A DNA stretch of 24,244 nucleotides from CAYTLW01 sp964438735 (GCA_964438735.1 CAYTLW010000115.1:1-24244), one strand, 5' to 3'. Positions 1 to 8,180 are shown, counted from the stretch's first letter. The notes: generated by a model not told the origin, from the sequence alone. Translations and numbers: made by a program.

Positions 1-12
1 GCTAAATACATG

Positions 13-45
13 AAATATACGCAATATACTATGTACGCTATATAC
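13..45. repeat. AT-rich patch with short direct repeats
   Basis: The first ~60 bases are AT-rich, unlike the rest of the window. They hold two near-identical 11-mers, ACGCAATATAC (19-29) and ACGCTATATAC (35-45), 16 bp apart, plus a partial copy ending AATATAC (14-20). Similar phase and sequence resemble operator or iteron-like repeats, but the patch is cut by the window edge and no function can be assigned. Confidence 0.4.
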
Positions 46-147
46 ACCACATACGATCCTACCTTTTGTATCCCTGGTGAAACGGGCCGTCAGTAATAGT
101 AGTTATCCCGCATCCCCCTACAGCCCCCAACCTCCCCCCAACCCCCC

Positions 148-176
148 TTGCACCCCGCCCCACCTCGGCGTAGCGT
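148..176 (+). promoter_or_regulatory. possible promoter of the RND exporter, giving a leaderless mRNA
   Basis: TTGCAC (148-153) and TAGCGT (171-176) are separated by 17 bp. The -10-like hexamer ends only 6 bp before the ATG at 183, so transcription from it would begin at or next to the start codon. No Shine-Dalgarno sequence is visible; the preceding tract (110-181) is C-rich. Both hexamers are weak matches, so this is a proposal only. Confidence 0.3.
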
Positions 177-182
177 CCCCCA

Positions 183-2486
183 ATGTGGGAACGCCGCCTG
201 GTCGACAAGCTGCTCCGCTGGAGGATCGCCGTCCTCCTGGTCGTGGCCGCCATCTCCGCCGTCGCCGCCTGGCAGGCCACCAAGGTCACCTTCGACAGCG
301 ACATCGAGACCTGGTTCGTCGAGGACGACGACAACCTTCGCGCCTACCGCGCCTTCCTCAAACGCTTCGAAGCCGACGAGATCACGATCCTGGGCGTCTT
401 CGCGGACGACGTGTTCACGCCTGAGCTGTTGACCGCCATGTCCGCCTATACGGAGGCGGCCTGGGAGATCGACAACGTGCACCGGGTCATCTCGCTGGCT
501 ACGGTGCAGCTGGTGCGGGCGACGGGGCCGGGGGAGGTGGCGATCGAGCCGCTCATGGACCTGCCGCCGGAGAGCGCCGCGGAGGCTGCGGAGATTCGCA
601 AGCGCGCCATGGAGAGCGAGCTGCTGCGTGACAACCTGGTCAACGCCGATGGCAAGGCGGCGGCGATCATCATCGAGATGTCGGCGACCGGCAACGACTT
701 CGACGCCAAGGTCGCCTTCGTGCAGGCCCTCAGAGCGGCGGCCGAGAAGCACATTCCCAAGGAGGCCATCTGGCATCTGGCGGGTTCGCCACCCCTGGAC
801 GAGGCCATGTACCTGTACACCGAGCGCGACTTCGGCCTGTTGGGGCCGGCGGCGTTGCTGGTGGTGGTGCTGATCTCGCTCTTCGTCTTCCGGCGCTTTT
901 CGGCCGCGTTGGTGCCGCTGGCGGTGGTGGCCCTGGCCAACCTCTGGCTGTTCGGCCTGATGGGCGCGCTGGGGTTGAAGATCAACATGATCTCCAGCGC
1001 CTTGATGGCGCTCATCCTGGCGGTCGGTGTCGCCGACTCGATTCACGTCATCTCGGATTACTACCAGGCCCTGATGGCCGGCCATGACCGGGATGAAGCG
1101 GTGGCCCACTCCACCGCGTCGCTGATTGTGCCCTGCCTGTTCACCAGCGCGACCACGGCGGCGGGTTTTCTGGCCCTGTTGACCAGCGACCTGCAGCCCA
1201 TCCGCGAGTTCGGCTGGCTGGCTGCGGCGGGCGTGGGTCTGGCCTTTTTGCTGAGCATGACCTTCATCCCGGCCGTGCTGGGCGTGCTGGGTGCGCCGAG
1301 CGAGGCCTACATCGAGGCCAGCCGATCCGGTCGACTCAGCCGTCTTTTGCGCCGCATGGGGCGGCCGACCCTGCGCAGCGCGAAGTGGATCGTGGCCATC
1401 TCGGCCGTTCTCCTGGTGGGCGCGGGATACGCCGCCACGCGCATCAATACGGACGCCAATCCCATGAACTACTTCCCGCCCGGCGATCCCATGCGCGTGG
1501 CCATGCAGCGGGTGGACGTGGAGTTGGGCGGCAGCAGTTCGTTCGAGTTTCTCATCAAGACGCCGCCGGGGGCGCTGAAGGAGCCGGCGACCCTGCGCCG
1601 CATCGACGAGCTGGGTTCTCGCCTGAAGACCCTGCCCGGCGTGACCACGGTGATGTCGCTGGTGGACAGCCTCAAGGAGACCCGCAAGGCCATGGAGGGG
1701 GGCGCCGCTGAGGCGGCCATCGTGCCCGACGACAAGCGCACCATCGCCGAGTACTTCTTCATCCTCGAGAGCGACGAGACCTTCCGCAAGCTCATCCAGG
1801 ACGACTACAGCGTCACTCGCATGACCGCCCGCGTGCGCATGTCCGAGGCCCACCTGCTGACCCGCAAGCGCGACCTGGTCGGGAGCTGGCTGGATCATGA
1901 ATACAGCGGGCCCGACCTGAACATCGAGTCCACCGGCTACATCAAGCTCATGGCCGACATGGAGGAGTACCTCTTCAAGAGCCAGGTCAGCGGCACCCTG
2001 TCGGCGCTCTTCGTGGTGACCTTGATGCTGCTGATCCTGCTGCGCTCGCTGCGGCTGACGGCGCTGTCGTTGATCCCCAACCTGGTGCCAATTCTCATCG
2101 GCCTGGCCTTCATGGCTGTAGCGGGGATCTCGCTCGATCCCGGCACTGTGATGATCGGTCCCATGGCCATCGGGCTGGTGGTCGACGACACGGTGCACTT
2201 CCTGGTCCGGCTCAAGCGAAATCTGCCCGGAAACTCCCTCGAAGACGCCATCGACCGGGCCATGCAGCAGACTGGCCGGCCCATCATCGTCACCTCGGTG
2301 GCGCTGTCCCTGGGGTTCGGCACGCTGATGCTGGGCAGCTTCTGGCCGTCCATCGCGTTTGGCCTGGTGGCCGCGGTGGTGGTGATGATGGCGATGGTGG
2401 CTGACCTTGTGTTGCTGCCGGCGGTGATGCTGGTGGTGCGACCGAAGTTTGCCGGGCATGGGGCGGAGGCGGGCGAAGGGTCTTGA
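183..2486 (+). CDS. RND/MMPL-superfamily exporter-like membrane protein
   Basis: This 767-residue protein has the duplicated architecture of the RND superfamily's two-unit 'predicted exporter' (MMPL-like) branch. An N-terminal membrane helix (about 13-31) is followed by a large extracytoplasmic domain (about 33-215). A bundle of helices (about 216-400) carries GVADSIHVISDYY, and a second extracytoplasmic domain (about 420-605) leads to a second helix bundle with the matching VVDDTVHFLVRLKR motif. The acidic residues in these paired motifs correspond to the proton-relay positions of the family. Substrates in this branch are lipids, hopanoids or other hydrophobic molecules; nothing here defines the substrate. 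The ATG at 183 is chosen because the first membrane helix follows directly; there is no ribosome-binding site. It stands alone, with no adaptor (MFP) or outer-membrane channel gene beside it, which fits the HpnN/MMPL type rather than the tripartite AcrB type. Confidence 0.93.
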   Translation: MWERRLVDKLLRWRIAVLLVVAAISAVAAWQATKVTFDSDIETWFVEDDDNLRAYRAFLKRFEADEITILGVFADDVFTPELLTAMSAYTEAAWEIDNVHRVISLATVQLVRATGPGEVAIEPLMDLPPESAAEAAEIRKRAMESELLRDNLVNADGKAAAIIIEMSATGNDFDAKVAFVQALRAAAEKHIPKEAIWHLAGSPPLDEAMYLYTERDFGLLGPAALLVVVLISLFVFRRFSAALVPLAVVALANLWLFGLMGALGLKINMISSALMALILAVGVADSIHVISDYYQALMAGHDRDEAVAHSTASLIVPCLFTSATTAAGFLALLTSDLQPIREFGWLAAAGVGLAFLLSMTFIPAVLGVLGAPSEAYIEASRSGRLSRLLRRMGRPTLRSAKWIVAISAVLLVGAGYAATRINTDANPMNYFPPGDPMRVAMQRVDVELGGSSSFEFLIKTPPGALKEPATLRRIDELGSRLKTLPGVTTVMSLVDSLKETRKAMEGGAAEAAIVPDDKRTIAEYFFILESDETFRKLIQDDYSVTRMTARVRMSEAHLLTRKRDLVGSWLDHEYSGPDLNIESTGYIKLMADMEEYLFKSQVSGTLSALFVVTLMLLILLRSLRLTALSLIPNLVPILIGLAFMAVAGISLDPGTVMIGPMAIGLVVDDTVHFLVRLKRNLPGNSLEDAIDRAMQQTGRPIIVTSVALSLGFGTLMLGSFWPSIAFGLVAAVVVMMAMVADLVLLPAVMLVVRPKFAGHGAEAGEGS

Positions 2487-2545
2487 GTCGAGGGCTGGCC
2501 AGCGAATTCGATCGGGAATGCTGAATTCTGTGCTGCGGGGTTCGC

Positions 2546-2577
2546 GCAAAGCCGCAAAGCCGCAAAGTCGCAAAGTG
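2546..2577. repeat. tandem octamer repeat, 4 copies of GCAAAGCC-like unit
   Basis: Four head-to-tail 8-bp units are seen: GCAAAGCC, GCAAAGCC, GCAAAGTC, GCAAAGTG. They lie in the 215-bp gap between the convergent exporter and glycosyltransferase-like genes. The gap otherwise contains the palindrome at 2652-2682 and no supported gene. Confidence 0.8.
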
Positions 2578-2651
2578 GGATTTTGAGTTTTGCTCGGTTG
2601 CTGCCGCGGCTGGTGCGGTCGTCGCTGAGAAGAGGTGGGCAATGTCGAAGG

Positions 2652-2682
2652 TCACCAATGTATGCAATGCATACTTCGGTGA
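2652..2682. repeat. 31-bp interrupted palindrome
   Basis: The core is GTATGCA-A-TGCATAC (2660-2674), flanked by TCACC (2652-2656) and GGTGA (2678-2682), all centred on 2667. It lies 20 bp downstream of the stop of the leftward gene (2702) and could be a 3' RNA hairpin or a protein-binding dyad. There is no U-rich tail directly after it, so it is not a textbook intrinsic terminator. Confidence 0.7.
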
Positions 2683-2701
2683 GTGGTTAAGTGAGCGTCG
2701 T

Positions 2702-4318
2702 TTACTTTTGTGGATTGGCTGATTCGGTGGCTTGACGGCCATCGTCGCCGGGCCCGGCCACCAGTTGATAGAGGCCCAGCTTGAACGTTGGGTCGTCTGG
2801 GTAGTAGCCGAACTCGTTGTCGCCGTGGTTGGGCGCGTGGTGTTCGAACACTGGCTGCCACCTGGCGCCGCGCAGTGAATTGTCGGCCAACGTCTCGGCG
2901 CAGGCTTCGATGGGCCCGGTGTCGTCCCGTTTTTTGGGCCCGCCGTCCGCTCGTTGACCGTCGGCTCGGGCGTAGCAGCGCATGCCGTGGACCAGGTAGA
3001 CCCCGCCGGGGCAGGATGGCTGGCCGGCGTCGCGCCAGGCTCGCAGGCCCCAGAGCCTGTTGTTGCGCATGGGTGGAACGGCCAGGTAGTCGGGGAAGTC
3101 GCGGTGCACCTTGCCCGGCGGTGGCGCGTCGTCGGCATCCAGTCGCAGCAGGCAGACAGACTCGGCGGGTAATCGATCGAAGACCTGGCGCAGGAATTGT
3201 TCCTCTTCGTCCTCGTTGGTGGTCTGCCACAGGGGCGTCACGGTTGGCGCGGCGGTGGCCAGCAGCCCGATCGCCAGCAGCCAGGGGCGCCAGCGCATGG
3301 CCGGCGGGCCGATCCACTTGGGCTGGTGCAGCAGGGCGGCGGCGCCGATGCCGGCGGCCAGGCAGGTCAGGGCGGCGGCCGGGGCGTGCAGGCGCGGGAT
3401 GGAGGTCTCGGGCATGTCGACCCGCACCACAACCATCCACAACCAGGCGATCACCATCAGCGCCACGGCCAGGCGACGATCGAGCCCACCGTCCGGCGGA
3501 CGAAGGAGCAGCGCCAGGACCGCCAGGGCGGTCGCCGCCACGGGGAAGAGGGTCGGCTCGAAGATGGCACCGTAGAGCACACCGCCGCGGGCCATGCGCT
3601 GCAGCAGGTCGGCTTCCATGGCCGGCAGGGCGCCGCTGGCCGCTTGCTCCTGGGTGGCGGCGACGATGTGCAGGGCGTGGGGCAGGACCAGCAGGCCAAA
3701 GACGCCGACGGCAACCAGCAGGAGCAACCGATCGCGCACGATGACCGGACGACCCCGCACGCCGACCAGGGCGCCGGCCAGGATCGGCACCACCGCCAAC
3801 AGCTCGGGTCGGGTCATGGCCGCCAGGGCCAGCAGCGCCACGGCGCCGACCAGGTCCCAACGGCGTCGCGTGACCAACCAGGCATCCCAGAGCAGGCAGG
3901 CCGGCCAGAGCGCCGCGCAGCTCACCACCAACAGACTCTCGGTCCGGTGATCCTTGATGAGCAGCGGCGTCAGGGCCAGCAGCCAGGCCGCGGCGGCGAC
4001 CGCGCCCGGCCGTGGTTTGAAGCGCGCCAGCAGAGCGACAAGGGCGACCATGCCCAGCACGCCCAACACCGTGTGCAGCGCGATCAGGTTGAGGTGGTCG
4101 ACGCCGAAGGTGCCCAGGACTGCGCGGTGCAGGACCAGGGCCCCGGCGCCGTAGCGGGGCACGCTGTCCAGGTCAGCGGCGGCCGTCGTCAGGGCGTAGC
4201 CCTTGTAGATCATCACCAGGCGCACCGGCGCCAGGCAGCGCACCGCGATGCCCGCGATGGCGGCGATCAGGGTCGCGCGTCGTTCGACCGCGCCCAGCGA
4301 TGCCCAGGCGCCGCGCAC
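2702..4318 (-). CDS. multi-pass membrane protein, glycosyltransferase-C-like (putative)
   Basis: From a GTG at 4318 this is about 538 residues. A first hydrophobic segment (around ATLIAAIAGIAVRCLAP) is followed by a short polar loop (MIYKGYALTTAAADLDSVPRYG), then roughly ten further hydrophobic helices. A soluble C-terminal domain holds several cysteines. A membrane helix, then a loop, then many helices and an extracytoplasmic tail is the layout of GT-C enzymes (ArnT/PMT/GT39-like), which move sugars from polyprenyl carriers. No diagnostic acidic catalytic motif is certain, so the function is a topology-based guess. The start is uncertain: GTG 4318 keeps the first helix, whereas ATG 4213 would delete it. 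Neither has a good ribosome-binding site. The GTG start overlaps the end of the upstream TPR gene by 52 bp, implying translational coupling or the frameshift described for the T9 tract. Confidence 0.75.
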   Translation of the reverse strand: MRGAWASLGAVERRATLIAAIAGIAVRCLAPVRLVMIYKGYALTTAAADLDSVPRYGAGALVLHRAVLGTFGVDHLNLIALHTVLGVLGMVALVALLARFKPRPGAVAAAAWLLALTPLLIKDHRTESLLVVSCAALWPACLLWDAWLVTRRRWDLVGAVALLALAAMTRPELLAVVPILAGALVGVRGRPVIVRDRLLLLVAVGVFGLLVLPHALHIVAATQEQAASGALPAMEADLLQRMARGGVLYGAIFEPTLFPVAATALAVLALLLRPPDGGLDRRLAVALMVIAWLWMVVVRVDMPETSIPRLHAPAAALTCLAAGIGAAALLHQPKWIGPPAMRWRPWLLAIGLLATAAPTVTPLWQTTNEDEEEQFLRQVFDRLPAESVCLLRLDADDAPPPGKVHRDFPDYLAVPPMRNNRLWGLRAWRDAGQPSCPGGVYLVHGMRCYARADGQRADGGPKKRDDTGPIEACAETLADNSLRGARWQPVFEHHAPNHGDNEFGYYPDDPTFKLGLYQLVAGPGDDGRQATESANPQK

Positions 4319-6249
4319 CAGCGCCAGGCAGCGAAAAAAAAAGCGAGGGCCACCAGCCAGAGCGCCGCGGCAATCACAACCTGCAGCCGCTCCAGGTCGC
4401 CGAGCCAGCTCCACTGGGCGATCAGCGCGCGAGGGTGGGCGGCAGCTGCTGGTTCGGACCAGAGCCAGACGGGCAGGGCGGCCAGCAGAACCACTGCAAT
4501 CCGTCGCCGCCGCCAGAGCAGGAAGGCCACCAGCAACACGCCGAAGAGGCCGGCCGCGGCGGTGCCCCATGGTGCCGACTGGCGCAGGGTCTTGCGGGTC
4601 TGCAGGCACTCCGAGGGCACCTTGGCGCCGCGGCAGTCGCGCAGGTCGGCCAGCATCTGCTCAACCCGCTTCTGCTTGGGCAGGTAGACCTCGTGGGACT
4701 GCCGGGTCTGGTCCAGGTAGGCCTCCAGGTCGGCGATGGCGCGTTCGGTGTCCACATCCAGGCCGATGACGCCGCGGCAGTAGAGCACGTCAGGATCGGG
4801 TCGGGCGCCGCCTGAGGCGCGCTCGATGAGTTTCAACGCCGCGTCTCGATCGCCCAGTCGATGGCGATTCATGGCCCGGTAGATGAGCAGCCGGGTCTCG
4901 TTGCCGAAGGTGGGCTCGGCGCGGGCCAGGTGGCGGTCGGAGTCGGCCCAGCGATAGCGATAGTGCAGCAATACGCCGGCGATGAAGTTGGCCGAGTGGT
5001 CGTTGTCATCTTCGGCCCGCTTCAGCCAGCGATTCACGTCTTCATCCGGTGGCTCGATGGTGGTGTAGACGTGCGAGATGTCCACCAGGAAGGAAGGATC
5101 GAGGCCCTCGGTACGGGCCGCGCGGTCGAGCAGCTTCAAGGCGTCGGCGTGGCGGTTCTGGGCCATGCGCAGGTTGGCCAGCTGGACAAGCACCGCGCCA
5201 TCTTCCGGCAGCGCTGCGGCGCCGGCCTGCAGCAGATCTTCGACGGCGGCCAACGTGCCGGTCTTTCGTGCCACCTGGGCAGCGGCGATGTAGGCGCGGG
5301 CGCAGCGGGGGTGGGCGCTGGTGATCTTGCGCGCCAGGGCCGTGGCCCGGTCGTTGTCGCCCACCATGCGGAAGTCCTCGACCGCCAGCGCGGCGCTGCA
5401 ATCGGGGCCCTTATCCGTACCTGGCAGCCCGGCGAGGGCCTCATCGTCCCGGCCCATAGCCAGCAACGCGCGCGCCCGCAAGGCCTCGTGCCGGGGATCG
5501 TCGCCGGCGAGCTTCAGGGCGCGCAGGCCATGTCTCTCTGCCGCAACCTTGTTCTGCGTAGCGCGGGCCACCAGGGCGGCCTCGAGGTGATGCCAGGCCC
5601 GGTGGTCGGCCTCCGGCAGTCGATCCAGCGCGGCCTCGGCGTCTGCGAGGCGCTGGCGGGTGTGCTCGGCGTTGCCCGCCATGGCCGCGTGCCGGGCGAC
5701 CAGCAGCGCGTCGGTGGCGGCCTGGGCCTTGTCTTCTTCGGCCTTGCCGGGTTTGTCGCTGGCGCGAGGTTCGGTCTGCAGGCGTTGCCAGCGCCACGCA
5801 CCGGCGCCATCGACCAGGCGGTCGCGCAAGCCGGCCAGCAGCGCTGCAGCCCAGGGCGGTGTCGCGCCATCTCGCGGCAGGTGCAGAGCGAAGGGACCGG
5901 CCAGCTCGGTCTTCCAGGGTCCGCCCTCTGCCGGCGGCGCCGCCTCGGGGTGGCCCAGCCAGAAGCGCCAGGTCGCGCCATCGTCCGCGCGGTATACAAC
6001 CGCGATTCGGGTCTGGGCGATGCGACCGCTGTCCAGGCGCACTCCTTCGGCCAGCTCACTCGGATCCAACAGGGCGCCGAGCACCGCCTCCTGGGCCGGC
6101 GGGATCACCCATGTGCCACTGGCCTCGGCGGGCGGTGGGGCGGCGTCCTCGGCCACAGCAGCGGCGGGCATCGCGCAGGCGCACGCCAGCAACAGCGCCA
6201 GGGCGGCGCGACGCGTTGGGTCGATTGCTGGCTGTGAGCAGTACGTCAT
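4267..6249 (-). CDS. exported TPR-repeat protein with C-terminal membrane helices
   Basis: This 660-residue protein starts with a Sec signal peptide (RR, then ALALLLACACAMPAAAVA, cleavage probably before ED). A short N-terminal domain of unknown type (about 40-160) follows. The large central part (about 170-545) is helical with TPR-like pairs, for example around ALLAMGRDDEALAGL, LANLRMAQNRHADALKLLDRA and YRAMNRHRLGDRDAALKLIERA. Near the end are two or three hydrophobic segments (about 560-650), and the last residues are arginine-rich, suggesting a cytoplasmic end. TPR arrays bind partner proteins, so a scaffold role for the adjacent membrane enzyme is plausible. The start at 6249 is chosen over the longer 6330 frame because the signal peptide begins there and GGAGGGG directly precedes it, although the spacing is short. 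It has its own promoter (6286-6315). Confidence 0.85.
   Translation of the reverse strand: MTYCSQPAIDPTRRAALALLLACACAMPAAAVAEDAAPPPAEASGTWVIPPAQEAVLGALLDPSELAEGVRLDSGRIAQTRIAVVYRADDGATWRFWLGHPEAAPPAEGGPWKTELAGPFALHLPRDGATPPWAAALLAGLRDRLVDGAGAWRWQRLQTEPRASDKPGKAEEDKAQAATDALLVARHAAMAGNAEHTRQRLADAEAALDRLPEADHRAWHHLEAALVARATQNKVAAERHGLRALKLAGDDPRHEALRARALLAMGRDDEALAGLPGTDKGPDCSAALAVEDFRMVGDNDRATALARKITSAHPRCARAYIAAAQVARKTGTLAAVEDLLQAGAAALPEDGAVLVQLANLRMAQNRHADALKLLDRAARTEGLDPSFLVDISHVYTTIEPPDEDVNRWLKRAEDDNDHSANFIAGVLLHYRYRWADSDRHLARAEPTFGNETRLLIYRAMNRHRLGDRDAALKLIERASGGARPDPDVLYCRGVIGLDVDTERAIADLEAYLDQTRQSHEVYLPKQKRVEQMLADLRDCRGAKVPSECLQTRKTLRQSAPWGTAAAGLFGVLLVAFLLWRRRRIAVVLLAALPVWLWSEPAAAAHPRALIAQWSWLGDLERLQVVIAAALWLVALAFFFAAWRWCAAPGHRWARSNDARP
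4334..4342 (-). promoter_or_regulatory. T9 slippery tract at the TPR/membrane-enzyme junction
   Basis: On the coding strand the TPR frame reads GCT TTT TTT TTC GCT, which contains the ideal -1 slip heptamer T TTT TTT. A -1 shift here leaves the TPR frame 23 codons before its stop and enters the open frame of the downstream gene without meeting a stop. It would give one protein of roughly 1,180 residues. Runs of nine or more A/T are established sites of ribosomal or RNA-polymerase slippage; whether it is used here is unknown. A homopolymer sequencing error would look the same. Confidence 0.5.
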
Positions 6250-6285
6250 CCCCTCCGCGATAGCTGCCGCGCGATGGGCTCCGGA

Positions 6286-6315
6286 AGCATGGTCGTGCGT
6301 CGCCGGGGCTGTCAA
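6286..6315 (-). promoter_or_regulatory. sigma70-type promoter of the TPR/membrane-enzyme operon
   Basis: Read on the minus strand, a perfect -35 TTGACA (6315-6310) is followed after 18 bp by CATGCT (6291-6286). The predicted start lies about 30 bp upstream of the ATG at 6249. Nearly the same block of sequence recurs upstream of the aldehyde dehydrogenase gene. Confidence 0.55.
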
Positions 6316-6350
6316 CGGCGCGCCCCCCAAGGACGATCAGGGCCGGCTTC

Positions 6351-6379
6351 TCGACTTCCGACCGGCGGGCAGGTATGCA
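6351..6379 (+). promoter_or_regulatory. possible promoter of the propeller lipoprotein
   Basis: TCGACT (6351-6356) and TATGCA (6374-6379) are separated by 17 bp and oriented toward the ATG at 6436. The matches are moderate. The rest of the divergent 186-bp region shows no other clear signal. Confidence 0.35.
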
Positions 6380-6435
6380 AAAGGCCGGTGTCACGCCGCA
6401 CCACCCCCACCGCCAGACCATCCCGAGAGGTCGCC

Positions 6436-8043
6436 ATGCACCCCCCCTCCCGCTCCGTACCCTTCCTCCTTGTCGTCGCACTGGTCTGCGCCTGCAGCAA
6501 TGGCGAGACGGACGACCCCATCACCGGCGGCTCTTCGTCGAACGCCGACGCCAAAATGGATGGGGTCAGCGACGGCGGCACGACCAAGCCCGACGTTGCC
6601 GCTGCGAAGGACACCGCCGCCAAGGACACCGCTGGACCCGTCGATGCCGGTCCGAAACCCGTCGACGCGGGCCCGAAGCCTGTCGACGCCGGTCCGAAAC
6701 CCGTCGACGCCGGCCCCAAGCCGGTCGATGCCGGCCCGGTGGATAAATCTCTGGGCCTGGGCTCCTACTATGGCGGCAAGTACAACGAGGAGACGCCCGC
6801 CCTGGACATGCTGCCAGACGGCGGCGCCTATCTGGCTGGTTATACCGAGAGCGCCGGCGCCGGTGGCTGGGATGTGCTCGTCATCCGCACCAACGCCTGC
6901 GGCAAACCCACCTGGACGCGCACCTACGGGAGCGCCGGCAAGGACGAGGCCCAGGGCATCGCAGCGCTGCCTGATGGGGGCGCCTGGGTGGTCGGCTCCT
7001 CAGATGGTTTTGGCGGCCAGAGCGAGGCGTTGATCCTGCGCATCGACGCCAAAGGCGTACCCAAGTACGCCCACGTGCACGGCGGCCCCAGCTTCGAGGC
7101 GGCGTTGGATGTGGCCGCCAGCAGCGACAAGGGCGCCATCGTGGTGGCCAAGACCTACAGTTTTGGCCCCGGCACGCCCGACAGCCACAACATGATGGCC
7201 CTGCGGGTCGGCGCCACTGGCAAGCTGATCTGGGGCAAGGCCATCGGCGGCGCCAAGGATGGCGACGCCGGGTTCGCGGTGATCGCCCTGGCCAACAAGT
7301 CCGGCGCCACGACCAGCTACGTCTTCGCCGGCGCGACCGAGAGCTTTGGCATCGCCGATGACGACATCTGGGTGATGAAGATGGACACCAAGGGCAAGCA
7401 CCTGTGGAGCAAGGCCTATGGCAGCCCGGACGATGATGAAGCGCGCGGCCTGGTCGCCACATCGAGCGGCGGCCTGGCCGTGGTCGGCTTCACCAAGGGT
7501 TTCGGCGCGCTCAAAGAAGACGCCATGGTCTTGTCGCTGGACGGCGCTGGCAAACTGCTCTGGGGGGCGCGCCTGGTCACCGCCGGCGAGGATCGCGCCT
7601 ACGACGTGATCGAGTCCAAGGGCAGCCTGGGCGTGGTCGGCCGCACCGATGGCTTCGGCAGCGGCGACGACGGTTTCCTGACCTGGTGGACCGGCAAGGG
7701 CAAGCTGGCCTGGGCCCGCCGCGCCGGCGGCAGCAAGGGCCGACAGATCGCAGCGGTGCGTCACGCAAAAGACGGCAGCATCGCCATGTCGGGCTATGCA
7801 AACAACGCTGGCGCGGGCGGTCGTGAAGGCATGTTGGTGCGCACCAACAAGTCCGGCGCCGCCGGCTGTGCCGATGGTGACGGCAAGGGCAGCCAACTCA
7901 AGGCGACCCTCTCCGCGGTCAAGACGGTGGCCTTCACACCCAAGACCGCAACGGGCATCAAAAGCAAGTCTGTGAAGCTCAAGAGCGCCAAGGTACCGGC
8001 GACTTTCAAGGCTACTACGGTCTGTACGGCGGGCGGCTGCTGA
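6436..8043 (+). CDS. beta-propeller lipoprotein
   Basis: This 535-residue protein begins with a type II signal peptide: a hydrophobic stretch ends in VCA before Cys (about residue 20), so it should be lipid-anchored. A low-complexity linker follows, with about five copies of the 7-residue unit KPVDAGP (about 69-101). The main domain (about 105-480) contains seven or so ~50-residue units. Each carries a pattern like DGGAWVVGSSDGFG, then LILRIDAKG, then a Trp or aromatic and TYGS, typical of bacterial beta-propeller repeat proteins. The last ~60 residues are lysine/serine-rich with two cysteines. Such lipoproteins are probably surface or periplasmic binding scaffolds; no ligand can be named. 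ATG 6436 is chosen over the upstream in-frame ATG because GAGAGG lies 5 bp before it and the lipoprotein signal begins there. It resembles the propeller halves of the large lipoprotein at 18303-23444. Confidence 0.9.
   Translation: MHPPSRSVPFLLVVALVCACSNGETDDPITGGSSSNADAKMDGVSDGGTTKPDVAAAKDTAAKDTAGPVDAGPKPVDAGPKPVDAGPKPVDAGPKPVDAGPVDKSLGLGSYYGGKYNEETPALDMLPDGGAYLAGYTESAGAGGWDVLVIRTNACGKPTWTRTYGSAGKDEAQGIAALPDGGAWVVGSSDGFGGQSEALILRIDAKGVPKYAHVHGGPSFEAALDVAASSDKGAIVVAKTYSFGPGTPDSHNMMALRVGATGKLIWGKAIGGAKDGDAGFAVIALANKSGATTSYVFAGATESFGIADDDIWVMKMDTKGKHLWSKAYGSPDDDEARGLVATSSGGLAVVGFTKGFGALKEDAMVLSLDGAGKLLWGARLVTAGEDRAYDVIESKGSLGVVGRTDGFGSGDDGFLTWWTGKGKLAWARRAGGSKGRQIAAVRHAKDGSIAMSGYANNAGAGGREGMLVRTNKSGAAGCADGDGKGSQLKATLSAVKTVAFTPKTATGIKSKSVKLKSAKVPATFKATTVCTAGGC
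6640..6738 (+). repeat. 21-bp tandem repeats encoding the KPVDAGP linker
   Basis: Four full 21-bp units (6640-6660, 6661-6681, 6682-6702, 6703-6723) and a partial fifth encode the seven-residue Pro/Ala/Asp linker between the lipid anchor and the propeller. Units 1 and 3 differ at a single base; the others differ mainly at third positions. Copy number could vary by slippage. Confidence 0.9.
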
Positions 8044-8088
8044 ACAACCACTTGCTTTTAGGCGCCGAAGAGTCCACCGTGCGCCGCG

Positions 8089-8180
8089 GATCGGAGGAAC
8101 GACTCCCCGATCATGGGAATGGCCCGTCCATACTCGGGTCGAATCATGAGGGCGCATGGGCGCGACGCCAAAGAGGCGTC
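8089..8180 (+). promoter_or_regulatory. structured leader upstream of the RRM gene
   Basis: The 175-bp gap before the RRM gene holds GATCGG (8089-8094) able to pair with CCGATC (8107-8112). It also holds a perfect hairpin GACGCC-AAAGA-GGCGTC (8164-8180) located 38 bp before the start codon. Leaders of cold-inducible RNA-binding protein genes are often structured, but thermosensing here is only inference. No T-tract follows either hairpin, so neither is a clear terminator for the gene upstream. Confidence 0.4.

Noticed and set aside
90..2642. 850-codon open frame on the minus strand opposite the exporter gene
   Set aside because: It is antisense to a clear RND-family protein and is His/Arg/Gly/Gln-rich with no domain-like pattern; GC-rich third positions keep such frames open.
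3197..4687. 496-codon plus-strand frame across the TPR and membrane-enzyme genes
   Set aside because: The translation is Gln/Gly/Arg-rich and shadow-like, while both minus-strand genes show coherent membrane helices and TPR patterns.
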